Notes under the pieces: model-generated
Databases searched by the model: none
What the model saw: the letters and a program-made list of their open reading frames with translations, nothing else
Told to the model about the DNA's origin: nothing
Shown: positions 33,659-41,609 of the stretch, piece after piece
Layout: each line of letters starts with the position of its first letter
How positions within the stretch are numbered: the stretch's first letter is position 1
DNA from: JAEMQF01 sp031419715
GTDB taxonomy: Bacteria > Pseudomonadota > Gammaproteobacteria > Burkholderiales > Burkholderiaceae_C
NCBI GenBank assembly: GCA_031419715.1
Contig: JANOLJ010000246.1
Coordinates: 1-42,721, forward strand
Length of the DNA: 42,721 nt
Direction of reading: 5' to 3'
Program-made: the position numbers and the translations under genes

Positions 33659-35026
33659 ATGAACCCCTCCCCCTTGTCGGCGCTGTCCCCGCTGGACGGC
33701 CGCTACGCCGCCAAAGTGGCCGCGCTGCGGCCCTTGTTGTCGGAGTACGGCTTGATGCGCTGCCGCGTGCAGGTGGAAGTCGAGTGGTTCATCGCCTTGT
33801 CGGATACCGGGCTCGCCGAGTTCGCGCCGCTCACGCCGCCGTCGCGCGAGTTTCTGCGCGGCTTGGCCGAGGCGTTTTCGGAGAGCGACGCCCAGGCCAT
33901 CAAGGACATCGAGCGCACGACGAACCATGACGTGAAGGCGGTCGAGTATTGGTTGCAGTCGCGCTTTGACGGCCACGCCGAACTGCTCGCGGCGCGCGAG
34001 TTCGTGCACTTTGCGTGCACCAGCGAAGACATCAACAACACCAGCCACGGCCTGATGCTCAAAAGCGCGCGTGCATCGGTGCTGCTGCCCGCGCTTGACC
34101 GCATCGTCGCCAAGCTCACCGCGATGGCACACCAGCACGCCGATCTGGCGATGCTCAGCCGCACGCACGGCCAGACCGCCTCGCCCACGACGCTGGGCAA
34201 GGAAGTCGCGAACGTCGCGGCGCGGCTGCGCGGCGCGCGCGCGCGGGTCGCGGAAGTGCGTCTGCTCGCGAAGATGAACGGCGCGGTGGGCAACTACAAC
34301 GCGCACCTCGCCGCCTACCCGAACGTTGACTGGGAGGCGTTCGCGCGCCAGGTCGTCGAGCAGCGGCTGGGTCTCGCGTTCAACCCGTACACGATCCAGA
34401 TCGAACCGCACGACGCGCTGGCCGAGCTGTTCGACGCCGTGGCGCGCTGCAACACCATCCTCATCGACTGGTCGCGCGATGTCTGGGGTTATGTCAGCCT
34501 GGGCTACTTCAAACAGCGCGTCGCACCAGGAGAAATCGGCTCGTCGACGATGCCACACAAGGTGAACCCGATCGACTTCGAAAACGCCGAAGGCAACTTC
34601 GGATTGGCGAATGCGCTGCTCACCCACATGAGCCAAAAGCTGCCGATCAGCCGCTGGCAGCGCGACCTGACCGACAGCACCGTGCTGCGCAACATGGGGG
34701 TGGCGCTGGGCCACGCGCTGCTCGGCTACGACTCGCTGGCGCGCGGCCTGGACAAGCTGGAAGTGAATCCGCAGGCGTTGCATGACGACCTCGACGCGGC
34801 TTGGGAAGTGCTCGCCGAGCCGATCCAGACAGTGATGCGCCGCTACCAGGTGCCGCGCGCCTACGAGCGCTTGAAGGAAATGACACGCGGCAAGGCCATC
34901 ACCCGCGAGGCGCTGCATGGTTTCATCGCCACCCTGGAGATTCCGCAAACCGAGCGCGACCGATTGCTGGCGCTGACGCCCGCCCACTACACCGGCTTGG
35001 CCGCCGCCCTGGCGCGGCGCCTATGA
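33659..35026 (+). CDS. purB: Adenylosuccinate lyase
   Basis: PurB catalyses two fumarate-releasing steps in purine synthesis (SAICAR to AICAR, and adenylosuccinate to AMP). The 455-residue length matches the E. coli-type enzyme. It begins MNPSPLSALSPLDGRYAAKV and contains TSEDINNTSHGLML, SRTHGQTASPTTLGKEVAN with the catalytic His, and the fumarase/ASL signature GSSTMPHKVNPIDFENAEGN with the catalytic Ser. The ATG at 33659 gives the family-typical N-terminus; fourteen upstream codons are open but unsupported. Its stop overlaps the pyrF ATG (ATGA). Confidence 0.97.
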   Translation: MNPSPLSALSPLDGRYAAKVAALRPLLSEYGLMRCRVQVEVEWFIALSDTGLAEFAPLTPPSREFLRGLAEAFSESDAQAIKDIERTTNHDVKAVEYWLQSRFDGHAELLAAREFVHFACTSEDINNTSHGLMLKSARASVLLPALDRIVAKLTAMAHQHADLAMLSRTHGQTASPTTLGKEVANVAARLRGARARVAEVRLLAKMNGAVGNYNAHLAAYPNVDWEAFARQVVEQRLGLAFNPYTIQIEPHDALAELFDAVARCNTILIDWSRDVWGYVSLGYFKQRVAPGEIGSSTMPHKVNPIDFENAEGNFGLANALLTHMSQKLPISRWQRDLTDSTVLRNMGVALGHALLGYDSLARGLDKLEVNPQALHDDLDAAWEVLAEPIQTVMRRYQVPRAYERLKEMTRGKAITREALHGFIATLEIPQTERDRLLALTPAHYTGLAAALARRL

Positions 35027-35868
35027 CGGAACGAAACTTCGCCGCCAAGCTGGCCCACGCCGAGACACTGAACCGCTCGCTGCTGTGCGTTGGGCTGGAC
35101 CCCGACCCTTTGAGGTTTCCAACCGGCATGACCGGCGACGCCACGCGCATCTTCGATTTCTGCGCGGCCATCGTCGATGCAACGCACGATCTGGTGCTCG
35201 CCTTCAAGCCGCAAATCGCCTACTTCGCCGCGCGGCGCGCGGAAAGCCAGTTGGAGCGCCTGATCGAGCACATCCGCGGCGTCGCGCCCGAGGTGCCGGT
35301 GATCCTCGACGCGAAGCGCGGCGACATCGGCAGCACCGCGGAGCAATACGCGCGCGAGGCGTTCGAGCGCTATCGTGCCGACGCGGTGACGCTGTCGCCC
35401 TTCATGGGTTTCGACTCGATCGAGCCCTATTTGGAGTATCCCGGCAAGGCCGTGTTCCTGCTGTGCCGTACGTCCAACGCTGGCGGCGCTGACTTGCAGG
35501 CGCAAACGCTAGCGAATGGCGATCGGCTCTTCGAGCACATTGCCAAGCTGGCGAACGGGCCGTGGAACTGCGGTGGCCAACTCGGGTTGGTGGTGGGCGC
35601 GACGTTTCCCGCAGAGCTCGCCCGGGTGCGCGAACTCGCGCCGCACCTGCCGTTGCTGATTCCGGGTGTCGGTGCGCAGGGCGGCGACGCCCGCGCCACA
35701 GTGCGCGCCGCCTGGCGCGAACACGCCGGCGTGACCGTCGCACCCATCGTCGTGAACTCTTCGCGCGCTATTCTGTATGCCAGCGGCGGGCGGGACTTTG
35801 CCCAGGCGGCGCGCGCTGAGGCGATGCAGGCGCGTGAAGCCTTGAATCGGGCGTGTGCGGGGCACTGA
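35023..35868 (+). CDS. pyrF: Orotidine 5'-phosphate decarboxylase (type 2)
   Basis: Decarboxylates OMP to UMP, the last step of de novo UMP synthesis. The 281-residue protein belongs to the longer type 2 group: LLCVGLDPDPLRFP (20-33), KPQIAYFAARRAE, the catalytic VILDAKRGDIGSTAEQYA with its Asp-Lys-Asp network, VTLSPFMGFDSIEPYL and VNSSRAILYAS near the C-terminus. Translation is probably coupled to purB through the ATGA overlap. Longer upstream frames lie within purB and are not used. Confidence 0.96.
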   Translation: MTERNFAAKLAHAETLNRSLLCVGLDPDPLRFPTGMTGDATRIFDFCAAIVDATHDLVLAFKPQIAYFAARRAESQLERLIEHIRGVAPEVPVILDAKRGDIGSTAEQYAREAFERYRADAVTLSPFMGFDSIEPYLEYPGKAVFLLCRTSNAGGADLQAQTLANGDRLFEHIAKLANGPWNCGGQLGLVVGATFPAELARVRELAPHLPLLIPGVGAQGGDARATVRAAWREHAGVTVAPIVVNSSRAILYASGGRDFAQAARAEAMQAREALNRACAGH

Positions 35869-35882
35869 CGCAGCGCGACGCC

Positions 35883-38369
35883 ATGCACTTGTCCGACAAA
35901 GACGCGCTTGACAGCGTCGAGGATTTGCAAAGCGACACCACGGTCGCGCGCCACGTTTATGTGCTCGGCTTGGCAGTGTGCCTCTCGGGTGCGGCGGTTT
36001 TCGCCTTGCTCGACTTGCGACTGTCGTGGGCCGTGCGGTTGGGGCTCGTCGGCGCCTGCCTGTCCGTGGCAACGCTGTTCGCGTGGTGGCGCTGGAAGTC
36101 CGCGGCGTTGTCGCCCAAATGGTCGATCCTCGGATTGGCCTGGATCGGGTGCGCCTTGGCCACGCTGGTGGCCATCGGCAGCGGCCACGGAATTCAAAGC
36201 CTCAGCCTGGGTTTCTTCGCGCTCTTGGTGTGTCTGGTCGCCGTGCTCGCAAAAGCCGGGCACGCCGTGCGCCTGGCGCTCGTCTGCGGCGTGGTCTTGG
36301 CCGGGCTCACCGCGGCCGACGCGGCGGGCTGGCTCGACAGTGTGGCCAGCGTTGCCGGGGCGCCGCTGTCGCTGCCGGTGATCGCGCAGTTCCTGCTGCT
36401 GGCCGGCGGCCTGAGTGTCGGACTCATCGTGTCGCGTTTTGCCCAGGCCGCGCACCGCAACATTGCCGAGCGCGAACAGCGCTTTCGCAGCTTGTTGTCG
36501 ATGGTCTCCGACGGCTATTGGGAACTCGACGCGCAGTTGCGGTTTGTTCCCGCCGATTCCGGCACCGCGGCCGTGCTCGGTGGGCCGCACAACAGCCGGT
36601 TCGGCCTGCGCCCTTGGGAAACGCCCGACATGTTGGGAATTCCGCCCGACCTGCGCAGCCAGGTCTTCGACGACTTGAAGGCGCATCGGCCGATGGGCCC
36701 GCTGCAGATCGCGGTGGAAATTGACTTCGGCCAGATGCGCCAGGTGGAGGTGAGCGGCAAGCCACGTTTCGCCGCCGACGGCGGTTTTCTCGGCTATTGG
36801 GGCGTGGCGCGCGATATCACGCAAAGCGAACGCGTTCGCCTGGAGTACGCCGCGATCCTGCGGCGTGCGTCGATCGGCATCGCGTTCACGCGCGAGCGCA
36901 GGTTCGTCAGCGCCAACCCGATGTTCGAGCGCATGTGCGGTTGGGAAAACGGCACCTTGATCGGGCAGAGCGGCCAAGTGGTGTGGCCCAGCGAATCCGC
37001 CTATGCCGAAGTCGGGCGCCTGGCCGGGCCCTTGTTGGCGCAAGGCCAACCCATAGAACTGGAGCGCCAGGTGCGGCGCAAAGACGGCAGCCTGCTGTGG
37101 TGCCGCGTCATGGCGCAGGCGCTCGACCCGGCCGACCCAAGCGGCGGCGGCACGATCTGGACCGTTGAAGACATCACGGATCGGCGCCAAACGGAGCAGG
37201 CCCTGGCGGCGGCGCGCGACGCCGCGGAAGCGGCGAATCGCGCGAAGAGCGCGTTTCTCGCCAACACCAGCCACGAGATCCGCACGCCGCTGAACGGGCT
37301 GCTGGGCATGGCACGCCTGGCGATGCACGACGGCATCGACGAACCACGCCGCCGGACCTACCTGACCCACATGCTGGACAGCGCGCAGAACCTGGCGAGC
37401 ATCCTCAACGATGTTCTCGACTTGTCGAAAATCGAAGCCGGGCGCATCGAGATCGAGCGCGCCGTGTTCGACTTGCGCAAAGTTCTCACCGACGTGACCC
37501 AGGCCCATGCAGCGACGGCCGAAGCCAAGGGCCTGGTCCTGGCGCTCGCGCTTGACCCGGGCCTGCCTGAATACGTTGTCGGCGACGCCATGCGGGTGCG
37601 GCAAATCCTGAGCAACTTCATCAACAACGCGCTGAAGTTCACCGCCACCGGCAAGATCCTCATTGAAGCGAAATGTCTGGGCGGCTCGCAAGTGCATCTG
37701 GCGGTGATCGACACCGGGCCGGGCATCGAGTTCGACGTCCAGTCGCGACTCTTCGAGCGCTTTTCCCAGGCCGACGAGTCGACCACGCGGCGCTTCGGCG
37801 GCACCGGTCTCGGGTTGTCGATATGCCGTGAGCTGGCGCGCCTCATGGAAGGCGAGGTCGGCGTGCAAAGCGCCCCCGGTCAGGGCAGCATGTTTTGGGC
37901 GGAACTGCCCTTGCCCGTCTCGGCGCAGGGCCCCGCATCGCGCGATGACGAAGCCGAAGAGCTCGACGCACTGCGCGGCGCGCGGATCTTGGTGGCCGAG
38001 GACAACCCGGTGAACATGTTGATCGTGGTGGCGCAACTTGAACAATGGGGCGTCGAAGTGGCGCAGGCGGTGGACAGCGCCCTGGCCACCGAAGCAGTGC
38101 TCAAGGCCGCGGCCATCGGGCGCCCGTTCGATGCGGTACTGATGGACGTCCACATGCCCCAGATGAGCGGCCACAGCGCCACACGCCTGCTGCGCGAGAG
38201 CTACAACTCGACGGAATTGCCCATCGTCGCGCTCACTGCCGCTGCGCTGCTGTCGGAGCGCGACGCCGCGCTGCAAGCCGGCATGTGCGATTTCCTGACC
38301 AAGCCGCTGGATCCGCAGCGCATGCGGCGCACGCTGGCGCGTTTGGTGGTGCGGCGCCGCCCGGCGTGA
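35883..38369 (+). CDS. Hybrid sensor histidine kinase/response regulator
   Basis: Membrane sensor kinase with its own receiver, 828 residues from the ATG at 35883. Five to six hydrophobic helices occupy about 20-185. Two PAS-type domains follow (about 195-315 and 318-440); the second ends in a PAC motif GTIWTVEDITDRR. The HisKA motif FLANTSHEIRTPLNGLLGMA holds the phosphorylated His464. The ATPase domain has NFINNALKFT (N box), DTGPGIEF and GGTGLGLSI. The C-terminal receiver begins RILVAEDNPVN, with phosphoacceptor Asp755 in VLMDVHMPQMSG and KPLD near the end. It starts 14 bp after pyrF; an in-frame GTG at 35853 would overlap pyrF. No Hpt partner is next to it. Signal unknown. Confidence 0.93.
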   Translation: MHLSDKDALDSVEDLQSDTTVARHVYVLGLAVCLSGAAVFALLDLRLSWAVRLGLVGACLSVATLFAWWRWKSAALSPKWSILGLAWIGCALATLVAIGSGHGIQSLSLGFFALLVCLVAVLAKAGHAVRLALVCGVVLAGLTAADAAGWLDSVASVAGAPLSLPVIAQFLLLAGGLSVGLIVSRFAQAAHRNIAEREQRFRSLLSMVSDGYWELDAQLRFVPADSGTAAVLGGPHNSRFGLRPWETPDMLGIPPDLRSQVFDDLKAHRPMGPLQIAVEIDFGQMRQVEVSGKPRFAADGGFLGYWGVARDITQSERVRLEYAAILRRASIGIAFTRERRFVSANPMFERMCGWENGTLIGQSGQVVWPSESAYAEVGRLAGPLLAQGQPIELERQVRRKDGSLLWCRVMAQALDPADPSGGGTIWTVEDITDRRQTEQALAAARDAAEAANRAKSAFLANTSHEIRTPLNGLLGMARLAMHDGIDEPRRRTYLTHMLDSAQNLASILNDVLDLSKIEAGRIEIERAVFDLRKVLTDVTQAHAATAEAKGLVLALALDPGLPEYVVGDAMRVRQILSNFINNALKFTATGKILIEAKCLGGSQVHLAVIDTGPGIEFDVQSRLFERFSQADESTTRRFGGTGLGLSICRELARLMEGEVGVQSAPGQGSMFWAELPLPVSAQGPASRDDEAEELDALRGARILVAEDNPVNMLIVVAQLEQWGVEVAQAVDSALATEAVLKAAAIGRPFDAVLMDVHMPQMSGHSATRLLRESYNSTELPIVALTAAALLSERDAALQAGMCDFLTKPLDPQRMRRTLARLVVRRRPA

Positions 38370-38454
38370 CCTGCCCCACCCTTGAAAGTGAAGCAAAGCG
38401 CCGCAACTTGGGGCGGGGTAGCATGCACCCCGTCGACCCGACAAGGAGCGTTCA

Positions 38455-39063
38455 ATGATTTCAAGAGCCTGGTCCATCGCCACCATCGTGGTCGCCACCC
38501 TGACTCTGCAGGGCTGCGGCTACAACGACTTCCAACGCCTGGACGAGCAGGTCAAGGCCGGCTGGTCGGAGGTGCTGAACCAATACCAGCGGCGTGCCGA
38601 CCTGATTCCGAACATCGTCGCGACCGTCAAAGGTGAGGCCAACTTCGAGCAGGAGACGCTGACCAAGGTGATCGAAGCGCGTGCCGCGGCCACGAGCATC
38701 AAGGCGACGCCGGAGTTGATCAACGACCCGGTGGCGTTTGATAAATTTCAGCGCGCGCAGGGCGAGCTGAGCGGCGCGCTGTCGCGCTTGCTGGTGACGG
38801 TGGAGCAGTACCCCAACCTGAAAGCGAACCAGGGCTTCCAGGACTTGCGCGTCCAGCTCGAAGGCACGGAAAACCGCATCACGGTGGCACGCAACCGCTA
38901 CATCAAGACGGTGGCCGACTACAACGTGCTGACGCGCAGCTTCCCGAGCAACCTGACGGCGATGCTGTTCAGCTACGCCATCAAGCCGAGCTTCACGGTG
39001 CAAAACGAAGCGCAGATTTCCGCGCCGCCAGCGGTGAGCTTCGACAAGGCGGCGTCGAAGTAG
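38455..39063 (+). CDS. LemA family lipoprotein
   Basis: LemA-fold membrane protein of unclear function, often encoded with TPM-domain proteins. The 202-residue product has a signal ending in the lipobox LQGC (Cys21), so it is probably a lipoprotein. The family core is clear: YNDFQRLDEQVKAGWSEVLNQYQRRADLIPNIV (core: QYQRRADLIPNIV), the FEQETLTKVIEARA helix and ENRITVARNRYIKTVADYN. A helical bundle is expected. AAGGAG precedes the ATG by eight bases. It is followed 58 bp later by two TPM-domain genes on the same strand. Confidence 0.94.
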   Translation: MISRAWSIATIVVATLTLQGCGYNDFQRLDEQVKAGWSEVLNQYQRRADLIPNIVATVKGEANFEQETLTKVIEARAAATSIKATPELINDPVAFDKFQRAQGELSGALSRLLVTVEQYPNLKANQGFQDLRVQLEGTENRITVARNRYIKTVADYNVLTRSFPSNLTAMLFSYAIKPSFTVQNEAQISAPPAVSFDKAASK

Positions 39064-39121
39064 ACCTGCCGCGCCTGTGCGGTCCCGTTGGCCCTGACTG
39101 GCGCGCAAAGAAGTTGTCCGC

Positions 39122-40039
39122 ATGAGCCTGATGCTGCGCCGCTGCCGGGCTCTTGTGCTCGCCCTGCTCTCGCTCGCGGCGTGCGCTGGCGGGTTCGCGC
39201 AAGACGTCTTGCCGGTGCCGGCGTTGACGGCGCGAGTCGTCGACCAGACGGCGACGCTCAGCGCCGCGCAACAACAGGCACTCGAGGCCAAGCTGGCGGC
39301 GTTCGAGTCGCGCCGCGGCACGCAACTCGTGGTGCTGCTCGTGCCGAGCACCGCACCGGAAGACATCGCCGCGTTCGCGCAGCGCGTCGGCGAGGCCTGG
39401 AAGATCGGCCGGCGCGACGTCGGCGACGGCCTGATGCTCGTGGTGGCCAAGGACGACAAGCGGGTGCGCATCGAAGTTGCAAAGGCGCTGGAAGGCGCCG
39501 TGCCCGACCTGGCGGCGCGCCAAATCATCGACACCGCATTGCGCCCGGCGTTTCGCGCGAATGACTACGCCGGGGGCCTGAACGCCGCGCTCGACATCCT
39601 GATCGCACGCGTCGAAGGCGAGGCCCTGCCTGCACCGAAGGCCGGCTGGCAGGCACCCAGCAGCCTGGAACGCGGCCTGTTCGGCGACTGGAACCCGATC
39701 GAACTGCTGGTCTTCGCCTTCATCGGCCTGCCCATCGTCGCCGGGCTCACGCGGCGCTTGTTTGGCCGGGGTGTGGGTTCGTTGGCTGTGGCCGCGGCCA
39801 CCGGCGGCATCGCTTGGCTGGTGAGCAACACCCTCTTTGTGGCCATCATCGGTGCCGTCGTGGGCTTGCTGTTCGGTCTGTTCGCGGGTGCGTCGAGCCT
39901 GCTGGGCAATGCTGGCCGCCATGGCGGCTGGGGCGGCGGCTTTGGTGGTGGGGGTGGCGGTTTCTCCTCCGGGGGTGGTGGCTTCTCCTCGGGCGGCGGC
40001 GGTGACTTCGGAGGCGGCGGCGCGTCGGGGGATTGGTGA
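39122..40039 (+). CDS. TPM-domain (YgcG-like) membrane protein with Gly-rich tail
   Basis: Protein of the TPM/Psb32 family, 305 residues. The N-terminus is a signal sequence; LAAC at about 18-21 could be a lipobox, or cleavage may follow GGFAQ. The TPM domain (about 30-165) begins ARVVDQTATLSAAQQQALEAKL and has GTQLVVLLVPSTAPEDIAAFA and GDGLMLVVAKDDKRVRIEV. Two to three hydrophobic segments (about 198-265) follow. The tail is glycine/serine/phenylalanine repeats (about 272-305), a common YgcG feature. The stop overlaps the next gene's GTG. With lemA it forms a conserved pair; the role is thought to be in the envelope but is not established. Confidence 0.9.
   Translation: MSLMLRRCRALVLALLSLAACAGGFAQDVLPVPALTARVVDQTATLSAAQQQALEAKLAAFESRRGTQLVVLLVPSTAPEDIAAFAQRVGEAWKIGRRDVGDGLMLVVAKDDKRVRIEVAKALEGAVPDLAARQIIDTALRPAFRANDYAGGLNAALDILIARVEGEALPAPKAGWQAPSSLERGLFGDWNPIELLVFAFIGLPIVAGLTRRLFGRGVGSLAVAAATGGIAWLVSNTLFVAIIGAVVGLLFGLFAGASSLLGNAGRHGGWGGGFGGGGGGFSSGGGGFSSGGGGDFGGGGASGDW
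39919..40027 (+). repeat. In-frame Gly/Ser/Phe-coding tandem repeats
   Basis: Imperfect repeats coding GGGGGFSS, GGGGFSS and GGGGDFGGGG form the tail of the first TPM protein. Near-identical blocks such as ggcttctcctc and ggtttctcctc make length variation by slippage likely. Confidence 0.8.
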
Positions 40040-40551
40040 ATGCGATGAACAAATTGCTGCGCATCCTCAAACACCGTTGGCTCGACGAACGTGACGCCCA
40101 GCGCGCGCTGGGCGGGCAAGGCCTGGCGCGGCTGCAAGCGCGGGTTCAGGCGAGCGAAAAGCGCCACAGCGGTGAAATCCGCCTGTGCGTCGAGGCCGGT
40201 CTGCCGATGAGCTACTTGTGGCGTGGCGCGAGCGCGCGCGAACGCGCGGTGGCGATGTTCGGCAAGCTGCGCGTCTGGGACACCGAGGCCAACAACGGCG
40301 TGTTGATCTATCTGCTGCTGGCCGAGCACGCGATCGAGATCGTCGCCGACCGCGGCTTGAACCGACATGTCGATGCGCAGCGCTGGCAGGCCATCCTGGC
40401 GGCGATGCGCAACGCGTTTCGCGCGGGTCACTTCGAAGCCGGACTGAACGACGCGATCGACGCCGTCGATGCGCTGTTGACGCAGCACTTCCCGATGCAC
40501 GCGGCGCACGCCGACAAGAACGAGTTGCCTGACGCTCCACACCTCGGGTAG
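40036..40551 (+). CDS. TPM-domain protein, soluble
   Basis: Second TPM-family protein, 171 residues, with no signal peptide or membrane segment. The domain covers nearly the whole protein: ASEKRHSGEIRLCVEAGLPM, a segment RVWDTEANNGVLIYLLLAEHAIEIVADRGLNRHV (core: NNGVLIYLLLAEHAIEIVADRGL), and FRAGHFEAGLNDAIDAVDALL. The GTG at 40036 overlaps the preceding stop (GTGA) and suggests coupling; an ATG at 40045 is equally possible. Genes of this type regularly follow lemA and a membrane TPM protein. It is convergent with the RlpA-like gene. Confidence 0.86.
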   Translation: MNAMNKLLRILKHRWLDERDAQRALGGQGLARLQARVQASEKRHSGEIRLCVEAGLPMSYLWRGASARERAVAMFGKLRVWDTEANNGVLIYLLLAEHAIEIVADRGLNRHVDAQRWQAILAAMRNAFRAGHFEAGLNDAIDAVDALLTQHFPMHAAHADKNELPDAPHLG

Positions 40552-40563
40552 CGCGCCGCTCGC

Positions 40564-40599
40564 GGCTGCGCGGGCGGCTGCGCGGGCGGTTGCGCTTTT
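40564..40599 (+). repeat. 12-bp tandem repeat between TPM and rlpA-like genes
   Basis: GGCTGCGCGGGC occurs twice in tandem (40564-40575, 40576-40587), followed by a partial copy GGTTGCGCTTTT. It lies in a 101-bp convergent gap, just after the TPM stop. No clear terminator stem is associated. Confidence 0.75.
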
Positions 40600-40652
40600 C
40601 CTCGGGCGGCGGGCGCGAAGCGACCGGCGGCGAACGCCGACTCGGGACTGGC

Positions 40653-41375
40653 TTACTTCGACGCGGTCCGCTGAATCGCATCGTCGCGGCGCGCGATCAG
40701 CACACCGGTTTTCGCCAGCGGCGCGGCCGGGCTCGGCGCCGTCTTGATCGTGGCGCTCTTGCTTGCATCGCGCCACGCGCCGCTGCGGATTTCGTCGTGT
40801 GTCAGGCGCACGACCTCCACCTTCGCCGTGCCGGTGATCTTGAGCTTGCGCGCCGCGGCGTAGCTCAAGTCGATGACGCGCTTGCCATGGAAAGGGCCCC
40901 GGTCGTTGATCTTCACGACCACGCTGCGCCCATTGCTCAGGTTGCGCACCCGCGCGTAGCTGGGCAGCGGCATGGTGGGGTGCGCCGCCGTCATCGCATA
41001 CATGTTGTAGCGCTCGCCGGTCGAGGTGGGCCGGCCGTGGAAGGGCATGCCGTACCAGGAGGCGATGCCGACTTCGCGCACTGCAACGTCCTTGTTCTTC
41101 GGTTTGTAAACCGCGCCGCGTATTTCATAGGGCCGGTTCGGGTGACCCGTCGCGATGCGCTCAATGCGCGGAATCGCATCCGCGGTTTGGACGCGTGGTG
41201 CGGCACGCTTCACGGCCGATCCGGTCGATGCGGCGGAACGGGCTGCCTGGGTCGCTTGGGCGAGTTGCGTGGCCGGCGCAGCGTCCGGACCGAGGTTCAT
41301 TGCGATTGAAACGCCAAGCGCCACAAGCGCCGGCACCAGCACCGCACCGAGAAATCGCAACGTTCGCGTGTTCAT
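40653..41375 (-). CDS. rlpA: RlpA-like septal ring lytic transglycosylase family protein
   Basis: Double-psi beta-barrel protein of the RlpA family, which in studied bacteria cleaves denuded glycan strands at the septum. The 240-residue protein starts at the ATG 41375 (MNTRTLRFLGAVLVPALVALG), giving an N-terminal signal or anchor. The barrel (about 105-195) has GIASWYGMPFHGRPTSTGERYNM, TAAHPTMPLPSYARV and VKINDRGPFHGKRVIDLS. The Glu, His and Asp at the positions important in RlpA are all present. No lipobox cysteine and no C-terminal SPOR domain are seen, so septal targeting must differ from the E. coli type. The long segment between anchor and barrel is Ala-rich. Confidence 0.88.
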   Translation of the reverse strand: MNTRTLRFLGAVLVPALVALGVSIAMNLGPDAAPATQLAQATQAARSAASTGSAVKRAAPRVQTADAIPRIERIATGHPNRPYEIRGAVYKPKNKDVAVREVGIASWYGMPFHGRPTSTGERYNMYAMTAAHPTMPLPSYARVRNLSNGRSVVVKINDRGPFHGKRVIDLSYAAARKLKITGTAKVEVVRLTHDEIRSGAWRDASKSATIKTAPSPAAPLAKTGVLIARRDDAIQRTASK

Positions 41376-41510
41376 GTCGCCAACATAGCGAGGCACCCCG
41401 AACACAGGCAGTTACCCCGGGTGAGGCCTGCTGCATTCGTGAATTGGCACCGCGAATGTCGGTTTCGAGCAGGCCGCAATGCCGCAAGATTCAGCACCAC
41501 AACAACACGA

Positions 41511-41540
41511 AGGCCCTCGACACTTTCGCGTCGAGGGCCT
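41511..41540 (-). terminator. Hairpin downstream of the solute-binding protein gene
   Basis: An 11-bp stem formed by AGGCCCTCGAC (41511-41521) and GTCGAGGGCCT (41530-41540), loop of 8. On the minus strand it is followed by a GT-rich tail (TCGTGTTGTTGTGG). It probably terminates the solute-binding-protein transcript before rlpA. Confidence 0.7.
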
Positions 41541-41580
41541 CGTTGCGGCAGCTTGCGGTGCCTGCCTTGGTTGGCCTTCA

Positions 41581-41602
41581 GGCGGCGGCATTCGCCGCCG
41601 CC
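41581..41602 (-). terminator. Stable hairpin 7 bp after the solute-binding protein stop
   Basis: GGCGGCGGC-attc-GCCGCCGCC, a perfect 9-bp GC-only stem. With no T-tract it may act as an mRNA-stabilising element ahead of the 41511-41540 terminator. Such stems are common next to binding-protein genes, whose product is needed in excess over the permease. Confidence 0.55.
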
Positions 41603-41609
41603 TCAATCC

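Noticed and set aside
35427..38498. 1023-codon minus-strand open frame opposite pyrF and the hybrid kinase
   Set aside because: Its translation is Arg/His/Gln/Ala-rich without any motif, while the plus strand encodes a complete kinase with all signatures. It is a GC-skewed shadow frame.
40564..40599. Tandem repeats considered as a CRISPR array
   Set aside because: Units of 12 bp are directly abutting, without spacers, and no cas genes are present.
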